Shown here: positions 29,797 through 41,235 of the stretch, in pieces
Layout of the letters: the number at the start of each line of letters is the position of its first letter
Numbering within the stretch: position 1 is the first letter of the stretch
Assembly: GCA_951217055.1 (NCBI GenBank)
Contig: OX578286.1
Span: 14,905,050 to 14,969,049, forward strand
Direction of reading: 5' to 3'
Origin: Gerris lacustris
Taxonomy: Eukaryota > Arthropoda > Insecta > Hemiptera > Gerridae
Length of the DNA stretch: 64,000 bases
Notes under the pieces: generated by a model
What the model was told of the DNA's origin: nothing
What the model saw: the letters and a program-made list of their open reading frames with translations, nothing else
The model's database searches: none
Position numbers and translations under genes: made by a program

Positions 29797-30262
29797 TTAC
29801 TCCCTTATATCTTTTACATTAAGACATAACTTATACATTCCTTTGTCTAAATAATTATTAAAGACAAAGGTATGTTTAGTCCAATGTTACTTTGGGACAA
29901 ATGAATATCACGGTTTTGTTTTTATAAGGGGAGTAACAATCTAAAGAAGTTTTGATTAAATTAACCAACTAAAATGGATGAAATTAGACATAAAATAATT
30001 TTTACAAAATGATTTATTTATTAATAAAAGCGATTGCCAATAAGTGTGGCACAGAACTTCTTCACGTCTTATGACTGGACGAATCATAAAAACATTTGGG
30101 CACTTCTTTAGATTGTTACTCCCCTTATAAAAACGTAAGTGTGATATTCCTTTGTCCCAAAGTACATTGGACTAAATATTCCTTTGTCTTAATAGGTATT
30201 TAGTCAGTCATTTATATTCTAAGAAATCATAAGGGAGTAACAATCTAAAGAAGTACCAACAG
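29797..30262. mobile_element. two inverted copies of a ~158-bp MITE
   Basis: 29797-29955 and 30105-30262 are inverted relatives. Each half is bounded by GTTACTCCC(C)TTAT-type ends, and they share CCTTTGTCCCAAAGTA and AACAATCTAAAGAAGT (or complements). The 150-bp spacer includes a scrap of the family A terminus (GTGTGGCACAGAACTTCTTC, minus orientation). Confidence 0.75.
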
Positions 30263-30927
30263 TCGCTGATATGAGAGAGATCTGTGTGCAGATTTAAATT
30301 AATATGGTACCCTTTTACTTTTGATATCTATCTATCTATTATGAATGTGTAATAAGATAGGTTACAAAACACGAGTGTGCAAAATATTTGATTCTAGGCA
30401 TGCGCAAGAGGAATGTGAAGTTAACATGGACCATCTATAAAATTTGTTACAACTGAATGAGTAGTTTTAAAAATAATGTGTTAACTAGTGTGGCACATAT
30501 TTCCTCGCGTCCTATTTTGTATGAATGTTCATATGAGTACACAATTATGTGATTTCCTCTGGGAATTACAGAGTTAGATTGTTTGGACCTGTTTCTATTT
30601 CTAGGGGGGGTCATTCTTTTTTTATTCAATATTAAATGACGTGCAGACGTTTAAACCTAATATGGAACCATCTATGAGTCAGACGGTGCCACCCAAGTCC
30701 CTGCCACTCAGCCCCCACTCCTTCAATCAAATATAGGGGAAATCAAATAAGGGGCTGACTGCATCCCTCATATAAGTGGGTGGCGCAAGTCAGGTGGCGG
30801 GAACAAGTGACATCAACCAGGTGGGCGCCACCCAGGTGGCGCTACCCGGGTGGCGAAGTGTGTCACTAACCTTAGAGTAAATTGGCTTGGTTGAAACGAA
30901 GTCGTGAAACAAAGTTTGTGATCCAAG
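30263..30927. other. family A scrap and GC-richer patch
   Basis: 30475-30520 is the reverse complement of the family A terminus (GTGTGGCACATATTTCCTCG). 30690-30860 is unusually GC-rich, with repeated CAGGTGG(C/G)G motifs of unknown meaning. No gene. Confidence 0.4.
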
Positions 30928-31060
30928 ACTCGTCCAAGTGAAAGATTTTTTATCCTTATGCAGTTGATTTATCTGTAAAAAATCTTTTATTTGGACGAGT
31001 CTCGATCCACCGATCCCTAATTCAGCAGGCAAACGCGCTAACTATTTCACCACAAAGTAG
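30928..31060 (-). repeat. tRNA-derived SINE head with adjacent hairpin
   Basis: Minus strand from 31058: GTGGTGAAATAGTTAGCGCG (A-box-like) followed 23 bases later by GGATCGAGACTCG (B-box-like), tRNA-like spacing. Just downstream, GGACGAGTCT... and AGACTCGTCC (30928-31003) form a ~25-bp stem with a central loop. The tRNA fold itself is degenerate, so SINE rather than functional tRNA. Confidence 0.5.
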
Positions 31061-31132
31061 ATGATGTTGCAATACACAAAATTGGAATATAAGCGTAAAC
31101 ATTATATACATTATACTAATACCTATAATATA

Positions 31133-32091
31133 CACAGGGTGATAGGCGATATATGTACAAAAATAAATAGGGTGATTCTAAATATAATCGCATACCTTTG
31201 CACATAAAAACACTTATTGCTCCAAAAGTATAAAAGCAAAACAAAATATTTGGTTTCGCTGCAAAGCTGACAAAATTTCTTACAAGAAAAGTGTAATATT
31301 AAAGAAAAAAATTACAATTTTTTTTTTTGTGGTTTCATAAATTGGTAAAGAATCGAGCTTAAACTTGTTGGACTTCTTGAAAAACTTCCTTATTTACTAA
31401 TGTTTCGATCAATATTATTACCCATTCATAAGGCGGATTTTTTAGTAAACTTCGCTGAAAGTAAAAAAGAAACATGTTTATTGTTGCTATTGTTGACTTT
31501 TAGATGAGTATACTAGACCAAGCTTGCTTTTAAATATAAAAAATGCAAGACTGGTCTAGTATTCTCACCAAGCAATTAAACAATAAACATGTTTTGTTTT
31601 TACTTTCAGCGAAGTTTACTAAAACCTCCGCCTTATGAATGGGTAATAATATTAATATTGAAACGTTAGTAAATAAGGAGGTTTTTCCTGAAGTCCGACA
31701 AGTTTAAGCTCGGTTCATTACCAAATTATGGAAGCACAAAAAATTTATGTTTTTAATTTTTTTCTTAAAAATAAAATTTGTATAAATTTTCTGTCATGTA
31801 ATTTGGGTGTATGAAAATTAATATTACACTTTTCTTGTAAGAAATGTTGTCAACTTTACAACAAAACCAAAAATGTTGTTTTAGCTTTTACACTTTTGAA
31901 GCAATAAGTGTTTTTATGACCAAAGGTATGCGATCTTAAAAAAATCATAAAAATTGACCTTGTGGGATAACGGTTGACAATAGACCCATATTATACGTTT
32001 ATAGACCATAAACTTCATACAACGTTTTTTGTAGCTAGTGAGGATTAGAATCACCCTATTTATTTTTGTACACATATCGCCAATCACCCTG
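31133..32091. mobile_element. ~960-bp palindromic MITE with mariner-like ends
   Basis: Arms of ~450 bp. Ends CACAGGGTGATAGGCGATAT (left) and ATATCGCCAATCACCCTG (right), flanked by TA. Internal matched blocks include AAATAGGGTGATTCTAA, AAAAACACTTATTGC and GCGAAGTTTACTAAAA. The centre has a further hairpin (ACTAGACCA / TGGTCTAGT, 31512-31560). No transposase. Confidence 0.88.
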
Positions 32092-32494
32092 TATAAATGT
32101 TGTTTTCATGTTTTTTTCTTCATTCTTCGCTAAAATGTTATGGACATTTTTATTAATGTAAATTATGTTTCTTTGAGTAGTTATCTGATTGCGGTAATAA
32201 TATGCGGTATAAATATGTATGTTGCGGATTTAATAAATGATTTATATAATATGCATTACTGAATCATGCATTACTACTTAAATAAGATTTATTGCGCTAT
32301 TTCATTATTAATAAAATCTAAGTAAGTAATAACAATTCTAGTATTTTCTTCATCCTGGAATCAACAAATCCTCATTTCAATGAGCATAGTATGTAAGTAG
32401 AGCAATTTAATTTGATATACGAGTAAAATCAAGTTACGTGCTTCTTCTTGGAACGATTTAAACTCTTAATTATATATATATGACATATTTATAT
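32092..32494. other. no gene recognised
   Basis: AT-rich spacer, no feature supported. Confidence 0.4.
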
Positions 32495-33010
32495 AATTGT
32501 ATACGCCGGGGAAGTGTGACGTCACTTAAGTAAAAAAGTTTGTGTTGTTAAGTTAGCTGGCTCATAACATTGGATATACGACTGAGTTTTATCAGTGCTA
32601 TTTTATTTTATAATTATTTTTTAATAAATTATTTGTTTTATCATCTATAATGTATACATTTATTGGCTTATTAATGATGTTACTGATACATGATAAGGTT
32701 AAAAACAGTTAAAAAAGCTTTCAATAGAGTAAAAAGAGCACATCTGTGAGTAAGTTATTTTACATCTTCTTTGAGTTATTTGTGAGAATTATTTGTTTTA
32801 TCATCTAAAATGTATACATTTATTGGCTTATTAATGATGTTACTAATATATGATAAGGTTAAAAACGGTTAAAAAATCTTTTAATAGAATAAAAAGAGGA
32901 AAAAACTATAAAATGCTCACAGAACTCTAGTAAACAATGGTTTGTTATGAGCCAGAAAAGATAACCTGACGAAAAATCGTGGAGGGCGCATGACGTCACA
33001 GCAACCTTTG
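32495..33010. mobile_element. foldback element with internal direct repeats
   Basis: Outer inverted blocks: GTGACGTCA (left, 32517) and TGACGTCAC (right, 32991); then TAGCTGGCTCATAACATTGG / CAATGGTTTGTTATGAGCCA. Between them, ~110 bp starting ATTATTTGTTTTATCATCTA is duplicated in direct orientation at about 162-bp spacing (32626, 32788). Confidence 0.6.
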
Positions 33011-33383
33011 ACACTTTTACGTAACCTCTCTGACGCGACGTATTATATTCATATGTAGGACGGAATATAAAATCAAATGTATCTAGAACTTAAGTTTCAC
33101 TTCTAGTGCGTGAGAGTCTCATACATATTTTTATCTACGATTGATACGAAATATAAACATTGTATCTCTGTTTAGATGTGTAGAAAGTGATTCTTTACGT
33201 ACTTGTATTTATTGCGCATGCGCGTTTCATAATTTCTCTATTTGTCCACCTTAGTGCGATAAAAAAGAAGAATTCTTCACCTTAACGCACGATTAGCGAG
33301 TTTGTTTACATAGGTATAAGAAAACTAATTTGCTGTTTGTTTAATTAAAGTAACTGTTTATATCGAGTTTTTAGGGGAAAACA

Positions 33384-33479
33384 ATGAGTGATTTATGTCA
33401 TTATGACGAAAATGAGGAGAATAATACGCCTCCCGAAATAATTAATTCGGCACAAAATACAACTAATGAATTAATTTAA
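33384..33479 (+). CDS. short acidic open frame, unrecognised
   Basis: 31 codons from an ATG in a favourable context (AAACAATGAG): MSDLCHYDENEENNTPPEII, then NSAQNTTNELI and a stop. It has more protein-like composition than surrounding DNA, but no family recognised. Could be a first coding exon or the start of a decayed transposon ORF. No splice donor is evident before the stop. Confidence 0.2.
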   Translation: MSDLCHYDENEENNTPPEIINSAQNTTNELI

Positions 33480-33707
33480 TCTTAATCAAAAGAGAAATAC
33501 GAACTTACATACAGAACGTTAATTAAATATTTTTTCTGTATTTATTGTTAAAATCCACAATCGTAGATAAAGTACGGTACGCAACTCGTGCTAACTGCAT
33601 TTTGCTTTGCTCGTGTGGTTTTACTACCCTCGCTGTCGCACGGGTGCAAATTCCACACTCGCATGCAAAATACTACTTTCAGCACTAGACGTGAAATGTA
33701 CTATTTT

Positions 33708-33967
33708 AACATCGAAGTAATCAGCAGCCTCTCATTAGCACTGAAATATTCTTAAATCACGAGTATTGGGTTGAAATCTTGGGTGCAGAAGCTCATTATA
33801 TGTATGTTTTATCATCTAATACACCTCTTGGAATATTACGTCATATTATGAAAGTTGTTGGGCCGGACAATAAATATTCTTGGCAATGTTCGGAGTCTCG
33901 TCAGTGCTTCTTTTTTTCTACGCAAACGCAAATAAAAGTATATTCGTATGATGACGACATAATCTAG
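33708..33967 (+). CDS. short open frame, unrecognised
   Basis: An 86-codon open stretch following a TAA, with no clear ATG at its start (internal Met in HYMYVLSSNTPLGILRHIMK). A CAG at about 33727 could be a splice acceptor. Composition (W, C, H, Y spread through it) is more like a real exon or transposon ORF piece than random AT-rich DNA. I do not recognise it. 33590-33700 just upstream (CTCGCTGTCGCACGGGTGC) looks like a dispersed repeat. Confidence 0.25.
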
Positions 33968-35284
33968 CGAAGCCCCTACCTTTTCTACAAGATTTTACTG
34001 AACGTATACCGACAAGTGGGGAGATGAAAACGAAATCGGTAAAGTAGGAAGCAGTAACTACTGCATACAGGTACGGCACTGCCAAGTCAAGGAGTGGCTT
34101 AGTATACAGTAGACATATTGTTTACTATATAAATAAGGCAAAATTAAGCTTCGGAACGTCACACTATTAGGATATCATTAGTCAATAAAGTAACAAACAA
34201 TCTTTTAAAGATATAACCAGTTTGGCAGATCATTTGCCACAATAAATGAGGAGTGAAGAGTGTAAATTAAGCCACATCTATGTTAGGGGATAAAAAGTAT
34301 TTAATTAATAATAGATATTTATTGATAAAACCCTAAATGCTTTTTTGTTTTAATATTTAAGAATTCAATCTTTAACAAGGCTTAAAAACATATTTGTATT
34401 GACCTAGTCTTCAGTGTTCTAAGAGAGCATATACATATAACAATTATTAATTCACGATATCTTAAAATTCCACCGAGGGAGGTCCTCCCCCTTTTTGCCG
34501 GGAGGTATTCAACAACACTGCAAGATTGTTTCTCTTAATATTTAGGCCCAGCGACAAGCAGGGGGAGATGCACAATATTTCAAGCTTAGTAGGCCCATAA
34601 ACTCTAAAACTCGGCCTAGAGAAGAGTATTTCTAGGGTATCTTGAGAAAAATAACAAACAAAAGAAAACAAAAACACGACCGTTCACTTCTAATTAAAAA
34701 AAAAGTAAATATGGTTGAGAGTGAAGTCTCACGTAAAAAGGGTTTCGTTGGCATTGTGGACATGAAAGCATTACTTAGCAGAGAAACTTCCTATAAAAAA
34801 AATCCACAATGAACTAGAAAACTTAAAAAATAATTTTAGAGCCAGTCAATCAGATCATATTACTATTTTTATTTTGTCTATGGCCAAGCAGACCGCACAT
34901 TTTTTTTTATTATTTTTTTTATTGGTGGGGAGGGGCCACAAAAATTTGTTTGACAAAATGAAGTGGAAAATTTTAACATTTCTACAAGTGTTATATACTT
35001 TTCTAATCTACTCTTTAAGTCCGGTCATTTAGTCCTTTCATTTACATACCCCATCCAAAATTAAAAATAAAACGCGTGTCATGTTTTATTCGCCATTTTG
35101 GATTTGAATGGCTAATAGTTTTGAGTTAGCCATATTTTTCCAGTGTGTACCTACATCTAAAAGACCATAAATACTGCAAAGTTTCGTGTTTTTATCTCTT
35201 TTGATTCAAAAGTTATTGGAACCGTACAGAGGGACAGACTGACACACATAAAACTAGAAGAATATATTTATTTTTAGTTTTACC
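33968..35284. other. no gene recognised
   Basis: Mixed AT-rich DNA. 34465-34500 has the small palindrome ACCGAGGGAGGTCCTCCCCC. 35090-35250 resembles a piece of a dispersed repeat ending in GGGACAGACTGACACACA. No coding evidence. Confidence 0.4.
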
Positions 35285-35860
35285 AACGAAAACCTTAAGA
35301 GGCGAAGATTTGTATTTGATTTTATTAGTGAAATACTCCTTATAATAGTATGTTAAACCTAAGAGAGACAATATGGCCATGGGGCTTTAGGCGGCTTTCA
35401 CGACGAAGTAGCAAGTCGCAGGATGAATGCGTCCTGGTGGCAAGATGTATGCCACTTAAACACCGGACTGTATAACTGAACGAGAGCTTACACACCGAGA
35501 ATGCAAGTGCGACGTGCGGTGTTAAAGAGGCATGCATCTTGCCACCAGAACGCATGCATCCTGCGACTTGCTACTTCGGTGTGAAAGCCACCTTAGACTC
35601 TCTTCACGTCTGATCAACCTTCAAAGAATCTAAAGCAGCACGAGGTCGTAGGTTCGATCCCACGCCAAGATACTCTGATTTACATAGCTCACTAAAATGA
35701 CCACTCCATACTATGAGTACACCCCTTCGGTGCTAAATTGTACAGAGGGTATGCTGTGTGACTTGACTGGAACTCTCTACCATAGGGCTAGAATAAGGGC
35801 CTCAATAGGGCCTCATTACTAAGTTCAATGAAGCGGTCCGTCTAGTACTAGTATGTACTA
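35285..35860 (+). repeat. tRNA-derived SINE interrupted by a MITE
   Basis: 35640-35655 GTCGTAGGTTCGATCCCACG contains a B-box match. The upstream half of the tRNA-like head (ATATGGCCATGGGGCTTTA, 35371-35389) is separated from it by the MITE at 35390-35592. The downstream ~200 bp (CTATGAGTACACCCCTTCGG onward) would be the SINE body. Confidence 0.5.
35390..35592. mobile_element. 203-bp MITE, PIF/Harbinger-like
   Basis: Arms of ~70 bp: GGCGGCTTTCACGACGAAGT at the left, ACTTCGGTGTGAAAGCCACC at the right. The flanking TTA (35387-35389, 35593-35595) is a 3-bp TWA duplication as expected for PIF/Harbinger; the GG...CC termini also fit. No coding capacity. Confidence 0.82.
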
Positions 35861-36644
35861 GTACTAGGACCAACTATTTAACATATTGTCAAAACATAAT
35901 TTATACTGTGATATGACAATTTATGTACATTATAATTAAATCATTAATATTATCTTTAGTTCATATTTTCATTTATCTATTTAAAATGTTCCTATTGTTG
36001 GAAGAATTACCAATTTATATTATTAAATAAACCACTGCATTGTTATAATTATTCATGAGGATGTAGTTGGAATTTAGTCATCCGTGAAGTCTTTTCAAAA
36101 GAAGCTTTATTTAGAAAACACACACACAAGCACAAACACATTTATACATATATAAATATATATACACATAAAGGAGAGTAAAAAATGGGAAAAGGCGGGG
36201 GAGGAATCATTAGAATAAGTTTTCCATTATGAAGACTATGTGAAATTTAAATTTGATGTAAATTAAGGTAGGAGTTTTTCATTTTCCTTACATAATATTA
36301 GAAAATATATTTTTCAAGTTTTGTATACTGTTTATTATAATATTTATTTTTGTTTTTCAAAATACCATTTAAAAAAAAAAAATCAAACTTACAATCTCGA
36401 AAAATGAAAAAAACTTTGTCATAGCAAAGTGGTAATGAATTTATATTAAGATTTTTATATAAAAACTTCTATACTAGTAATATGACCCCACTTAGCATTG
36501 AAGGATGGTTGTATATATAGACGATGTGTATTATACGTATTTTCATTTTTTTCTCACAAAATTCGTAGCTTTAATCATTTTTTGATAAAAAAGAAAGTTG
36601 ATTATTTTACACGAATAAATATATTACTTTAGCAATATTTTTTA
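35861..36644. other. no gene recognised
   Basis: AT-rich with a short CA-rich patch (36118-36145). Nothing coding. Confidence 0.4.
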
Positions 36645-36990
36645 TCTTAAAAATCAGATGAGTACTTTTGAAGATATAGATGTAAATAAATGTATTTTTG
36701 TGCGCATGTTGAAGGGAAACAATTGGGAGCAGAAGGTTGAAACTTATATGAGACCAACAATAGGCTAATTATGACCTACCATCCAAATTTCATTAAAATA
36801 TGATTTTTTAAGATATGATGGTTTACAAAAATTGAACGACAGACTGATCGATACGAAACTAAAAATGTTCTCTATTTTCTGTCTTGGAATTTTTAAAATC
36901 AGAGACTACACATATTTCGTTCTTCAGAACGATAAAATGTCATCTGTTACTTTAAGTAAGCTCGGAAGCAATAGAAGATGATTAAAATGC
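36645..36990 (-). repeat. family A dispersed repeat
   Basis: Reverse complement of the family: ends with ACTTTAAGTAAGCTCGGAAG (36948-36967), preceded by TTCTGTCTTGGAATTTTTAA and ATGACCTACCATCCAAATTT. Confidence 0.75.
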
Positions 36991-37554
36991 AATACATTTC
37001 AATTATAACGGAACGCCAGTGTACATCCAACAGAACTTGGACAATGAATTTGAAATTTTAATACAAATATCCTATGGCAAGTCTACATTTTCGTTCCATT
37101 TTAAGTACCCATTAAAATTCAGGTTCATTAAATCTTAAATGCTTTCATTGCTCAGGGTAATAGAGAAGAGAATATAGGGTTGTAGATACAACCAGGGTCA
37201 TTTTATACCCAGCATTCTAAGGGTCTAGTCTAGGTAGTGGAAAATGTAGTTGAAAATAGGAATATTCATAGACCTGGATCTCTTAAAAAGGAATAGCTTA
37301 TTAGGGTATTTTGTTATCTAAAAGTTGGTATCGCTTTAAACAAACCTGATACAGATTTGTACAATATAGCTCATTCAAAAAGGACATAACTTATACTAAA
37401 TATCGTACACGATATACATTTCCTATTTTTACGTTATTTTTTGGGCAATCCTTGACTAGAGATTTTTAATTATATGATAACGGATGACAAATAGAGGTAA
37501 AAAAAAAACCTGCAAATTAGTGTGGCACATAGCTTTCTAGTGCCTTATCATTAT
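36991..37554. other. no gene recognised
   Basis: AT-rich; 37513-37545 is a reverse-complement scrap of the family A terminus (TTAGTGTGGCACATAGCTTT). Confidence 0.4.
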
Positions 37555-38150
37555 TCAAAAATTTCAAGATAAAAAGAACTTTTTATATACTACGTTTTTG
37601 AATTTTCTATTGTATCATATGTAATGTTGATAATATAATTGTTATTGTTATATAATATATAATGTTAGTGAAAAAAAAAAAAAATCCGAATTTATTTACT
37701 TCACATAAATGACAACCATCTAGAGAGCTGATCTTAAACCTATAAAAGGACAAATCTTTGTACAACGGATCTCCCCAACACCAAATCTAAACCGTGCCAT
37801 CGATATATTTGAAATAATATAATCAATATATTTCCTGTTTTGCTGTCATTCAATGTTTATCTCTTATTTATAAAAATCACAAATTTGAAACCCGTCAAAA
37901 TGAAGATTGCGTAAATATGGGACACGGCAAAACAAATAAAATAACTAAGGATTTTTTCCGAACTAACTTTCCATACAGCAAAATTTGCTAAAAACCAATT
38001 AAATTCTGCTGAAAGATGGCTAAAAGTATTAAAATAATGCATTGTCATCGTGTTCTGAGCTATGCTAAAAGTTTCAAATGTCTAGCTATTCAGGAAGTTA
38101 GTTAGAAATCGATTGGCAGATTTGTACCGGACAAACAAACAAACAAACAA
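37555..38150 (+). repeat. family E repeat, copy 2
   Basis: Same block order and strand as 18121-18865, lacking the segment around 18395-18530 and carrying a short poly-A (37671-37684) at the matching place. Ends in the same CAAACAAACAAAC run. Confidence 0.8.
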
Positions 38151-38907
38151 AAGCTGCTCTAAAGTCTGCCAATTGGTGTAACACATAGGTTCCATTACCT
38201 TCGGTAAGCTCGAAAGCAATAGGCTTTCTCAATCTCAGTGTCTCTAAATTAAGTGCACTGACTTTAAAACGTGGTTAGACAAATGATCCTACGTCGAAAC
38301 CGTCTTTCTTTTTATCTTAATAAAAGAAATGCAAGGGTCTACTCAGACTAAAGACGTCAAAGATTTTTTTGTTCTTGGATTCAGGGAACTTTTAAACGTG
38401 TAAATCCATAAAAATCTCACAATTAATTTTAGGTATCATCACAATATTTTCTCTCTATTATAAAGATATATATATACATACATGTGAAAGTAAAAAAAAG
38501 AGAAAATCGCATCTCACAAGATCGATAACACATACGGCATAGGGGGAAAAAGTTGGCCCCTTTCACCCTTATAAAGGCACAGAACATCTCTCAGAGAGAT
38601 AATGATTCGGAGTAAGAAAGATGACTCTGTTGTTTTTTTTCTTTTAAAAGCCGTAACGTAATAAATCTGGTTAAAAGGATGAGTAGGAAGAAGATAGTAT
38701 GGACCATTTTTCTAATAAAATAATAAAATTTCATAAAGTAAGTTTCATAAAGTATTTCATTCAATTACTTGGCCCTGGATAATAATCCAATATGTTAGTA
38801 CCAGGAAATATTGCCACTGATTCCTAGAATGAATACTAGCAGACTAGTATAAGTAATTATATAAATACTCGGCTGTCCTTTGGCCAGCCTTTGCCCGTTG
38901 TGTAGCC

Positions 38908-38983
<76 letters not shown>

Positions 38984-39446
38984 TATATTAGGATCGACTT
39001 AGTTTAATAAAGGTTGTAAAAGGGCTGAAGTTAAAAAGGTGAGAGGGCCCTTGCTGAAACTAGATTATCTCTGGCTTGGCTAGCTTCATGGATATTCCGC
39101 CTACTACATATAGGGAGTCGGGGTCACCTTTCACATAACCTTATCCTCACTTCAATCAAATCACATTTTGTTTCACTAAAGTAAATCAATAAGTCTTAAG
39201 CAATTCAATTAACCCCTCTGATATGTCAAGCAAGTGTAGTTCTGGGGGGGGGGGGGAATTAAGGATAATAAATACCATTAACAGAACTTCATTAAGGATA
39301 ATAAAATCGTTATTAATAGAAAGTGTAGATTTTGAAAACAGGCTTGAGTTGTATTGTTTTATAATAATAAGGTTTAATTAGTCAAAATAATTCATATTAA
39401 TTGAAAATTCAAATATAAATGACTAACTAGGCATCGCGAGGCTCTA
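38151..39446. other. repeat scraps, no gene
   Basis: 38185-38222 is a family A head on the minus strand (CATTACCTTCGGTAAGCTCG). 38395-38500 is a family C end with its hairpin stretched by TATATATA. A (TA)n tract occupies 38911-38980 and a poly-G run lies at 39243-39254. No coding evidence. Confidence 0.45.
38911..38980. repeat. (TA)n microsatellite
   Basis: About 70 bp of TA dinucleotides. Confidence 0.93.
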
Positions 39447-39551
39447 TTAATGAAGTGAGTGTAATACAATATTTATTGAATATTAAGAAAATAGTTAATC
39501 ATGATTTGATAAGTAAAGAGGATGATTGGAATAGATAGTCGTGGAGTGGGG
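39447..39551 (-). repeat. family B element, end fragment
   Basis: TTAATGAAGTGAGTGTAAT and the following ~100 bp match the reverse complement of 56170-56276 (terminus TTGAAGCGAGCG). The match also continues outward to GGCATCGCG.GGCTCTAT, so both copies share flanking sequence. Confidence 0.5.
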
Positions 39552-39870
39552 GAGCCGTATGGGAGAGATGTTGGTTGTCAATCAATCAGGTTAAGCAGCA
39601 TCGGGCGCGGATAAGTGACCGCCACCTCTGACCACAGCTCTTGGTTCAATTCTTTATGTCCACCCAGCATTTTAATGAATGGGGAGCTTCTAAAAAGAGT
39701 TGCATTTTAATGAATAGGGGATCCGTATGGGAGAGTGGTTGGTTCTCAATCAATCAGGTTAAGCAGCATAGAGCGCGGATACCTAAGTGACCGCTACCTC
39801 TGACCACAGCTCTTGGTTCGATTCTTGATGTCCACCCAGTATTTTAATGAATGGGGAGCTTCTAAAAAGA
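39552..39870 (+). repeat. 5S rRNA-derived SINE-like repeat, tandem pair
   Basis: Two ~165-bp copies (39552-39712 and 39719-39870). Each holds GGTTAAGCAGCAT(C/A)G(G/A)GCGCGGATA followed by AAGTGACCGC, which aligns with the animal 5S rRNA internal promoter (box A, intermediate element and box C). The second copy also preserves GGTTCTC upstream. Each then has GCTCTTGGTTC(G/A)ATTC, a tRNA B-box-like motif. This fits an SINE3-type or 5S/tRNA hybrid. Identity rests on eye alignment only. Confidence 0.55.
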
Positions 39871-40109
39871 GTTAAGCGTCAGCAGGTTTCGGCCTGTAAA
39901 GCCATAGTCAGACGATCTCATGATGGTTGGATAAATATCGATCCGAGAAATGTGGAAGTTTCAGATACGGTTTACCGACCAACACTTCACTCCTGTGTGA
40001 AGGGTTTGGTATCAATCCAGTATTGGGTGGATGCAAGTTTGTTTAAAGGACCCATCTATGTGATCTATGTCATTAGGTGTGAAAAAAACATGTTCGTCTT
40101 ATTGAATAG

Positions 40110-40465
40110 ATGAAGTTAGATTTTATTCCTGACCTAAAATTATAGTTTTGAAGTTCACGTTTACGCGAGCGTTGCGTGGGAACGCTTGGGCGGATAACGT
40201 TGTCCAACGAACTCGTCCTGGGCATTGATAAAATAAACATATCTACCAGATATCATCAAAATCGGTCCACTTTTACTCAAGTTATCGTCACACGTTTCAC
40301 GGTTCGCGGACACACAGACAGAGAGACATGAGACCAAAAATTTTCCCTGATGTCTGAAACAGATTTCTGTCTTGAAATTTTTAAAATCGGAGACATGATT
40401 TTTTTTTTTTCGTTCTCAAAAGTGAACACAATGCTTCCGTTACCTTAGGTAAGCTCGGATCAAAA
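40110..40465 (-). repeat. family B / family A chimeric repeat
   Basis: 40140-40320 carries the family B middle (TTCACGTTTACGCGAGCGTT, CGGATAACGTTGTCCAACGA). From 40325 it passes through CAGACAGAGAGAC directly into the family A head on the minus strand (CCCTGATGTCTGAAACAGAT ... TAAGCTCGG). The same chimera recurs at 57290-57640, so it is an established composite. Confidence 0.7.
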
Positions 40466-40469
40466 TGTA

Positions 40470-41050
40470 ATAGTGGGGGAGCCGGGTGCATTCCTACCCC
40501 TCCATTTCAACTTCATTTTTGTTACTATCATAAAATGTATCACTTCATTACACAAATACTTCTGTTTGTATCAAGTTGGAATTTTAAATGAATTCTTCAA
40601 GGTTACATTAGATGAAGTTTTATTATGGTTAAAAGTATTGGTGAACACACAGTTTTCTCTATAAACGTTTAGGTCCGCTTAATAGTTTAACCATCTTTAT
40701 CACTTCATAGCAGTGTCGCTGTTGATTTAATTAAAAAAAATTCTCGTCGTAAAAGTGATGTTAGAATCTTTGCCAGTGTTGCAAAATTCCAATTTTAAAT
40801 TTGAAGCTCATGTATACACGAGCGTTGCGCATGAACTCTTAGACAGATAACGCTATCAAATGAACTTAGTCCGAGAATTAGTCAAAGGATCATGATATAC
40901 CAAATGTCAACTGAATCGGTCAATTTTTACCCAATTTATCGTTGAAAATGTAAACGGTACTGTCAGACAGTCAAACAAAAACCAGAAAGTTGTATGTTTT
41001 GTTGAATGCAGTAAAGTTCATTTGCCCTCGCTTCAACTAACTCCATGGAA
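40470..41050 (-). repeat. family B element, degenerate
   Basis: Reverse orientation of 55624-56276: CATTACACAAATACTT, TTTAGGTCCGCTTAATAGTT, TTTGAAGCTCATGTATACAC, and the end CCCTCGCTTCAA at 41030-41041. Confidence 0.6.
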
Positions 41051-41235
41051 CAGCCCATGGAGGGCCTGGTCCTGGCAAAGGGCTTAAACAACTATATATG
41101 TAATGGATGGCATGGGGTTAGTCTCCATCAGCTGCATAATCCTTGAAATTGGCATACGCAACCGTATAGACGCCACTTCATAAGAGTAGCTACCTATCTA
41201 TGTGGCGAGTGTAGTAGTAGTAGTAGTAAAAAGCA
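41040..41235 (+). repeat. family D repeat with (TAG)n tail
   Basis: GGAGGGCCTGGTCCTGGCAAAGGGCTT then ACTATATATGTAATGGATG, continuing to a TAGTAGTAGTAGTAG tail at 41213-41229. The simple-repeat tail suggests a LINE or SINE 3' end, comparable to the LINE tail at 2280. Confidence 0.55.

Noticed and set aside
34462..34677. 71-codon minus-strand frame
   Set aside because: No motif, no start context, and no similarity I can recognise.
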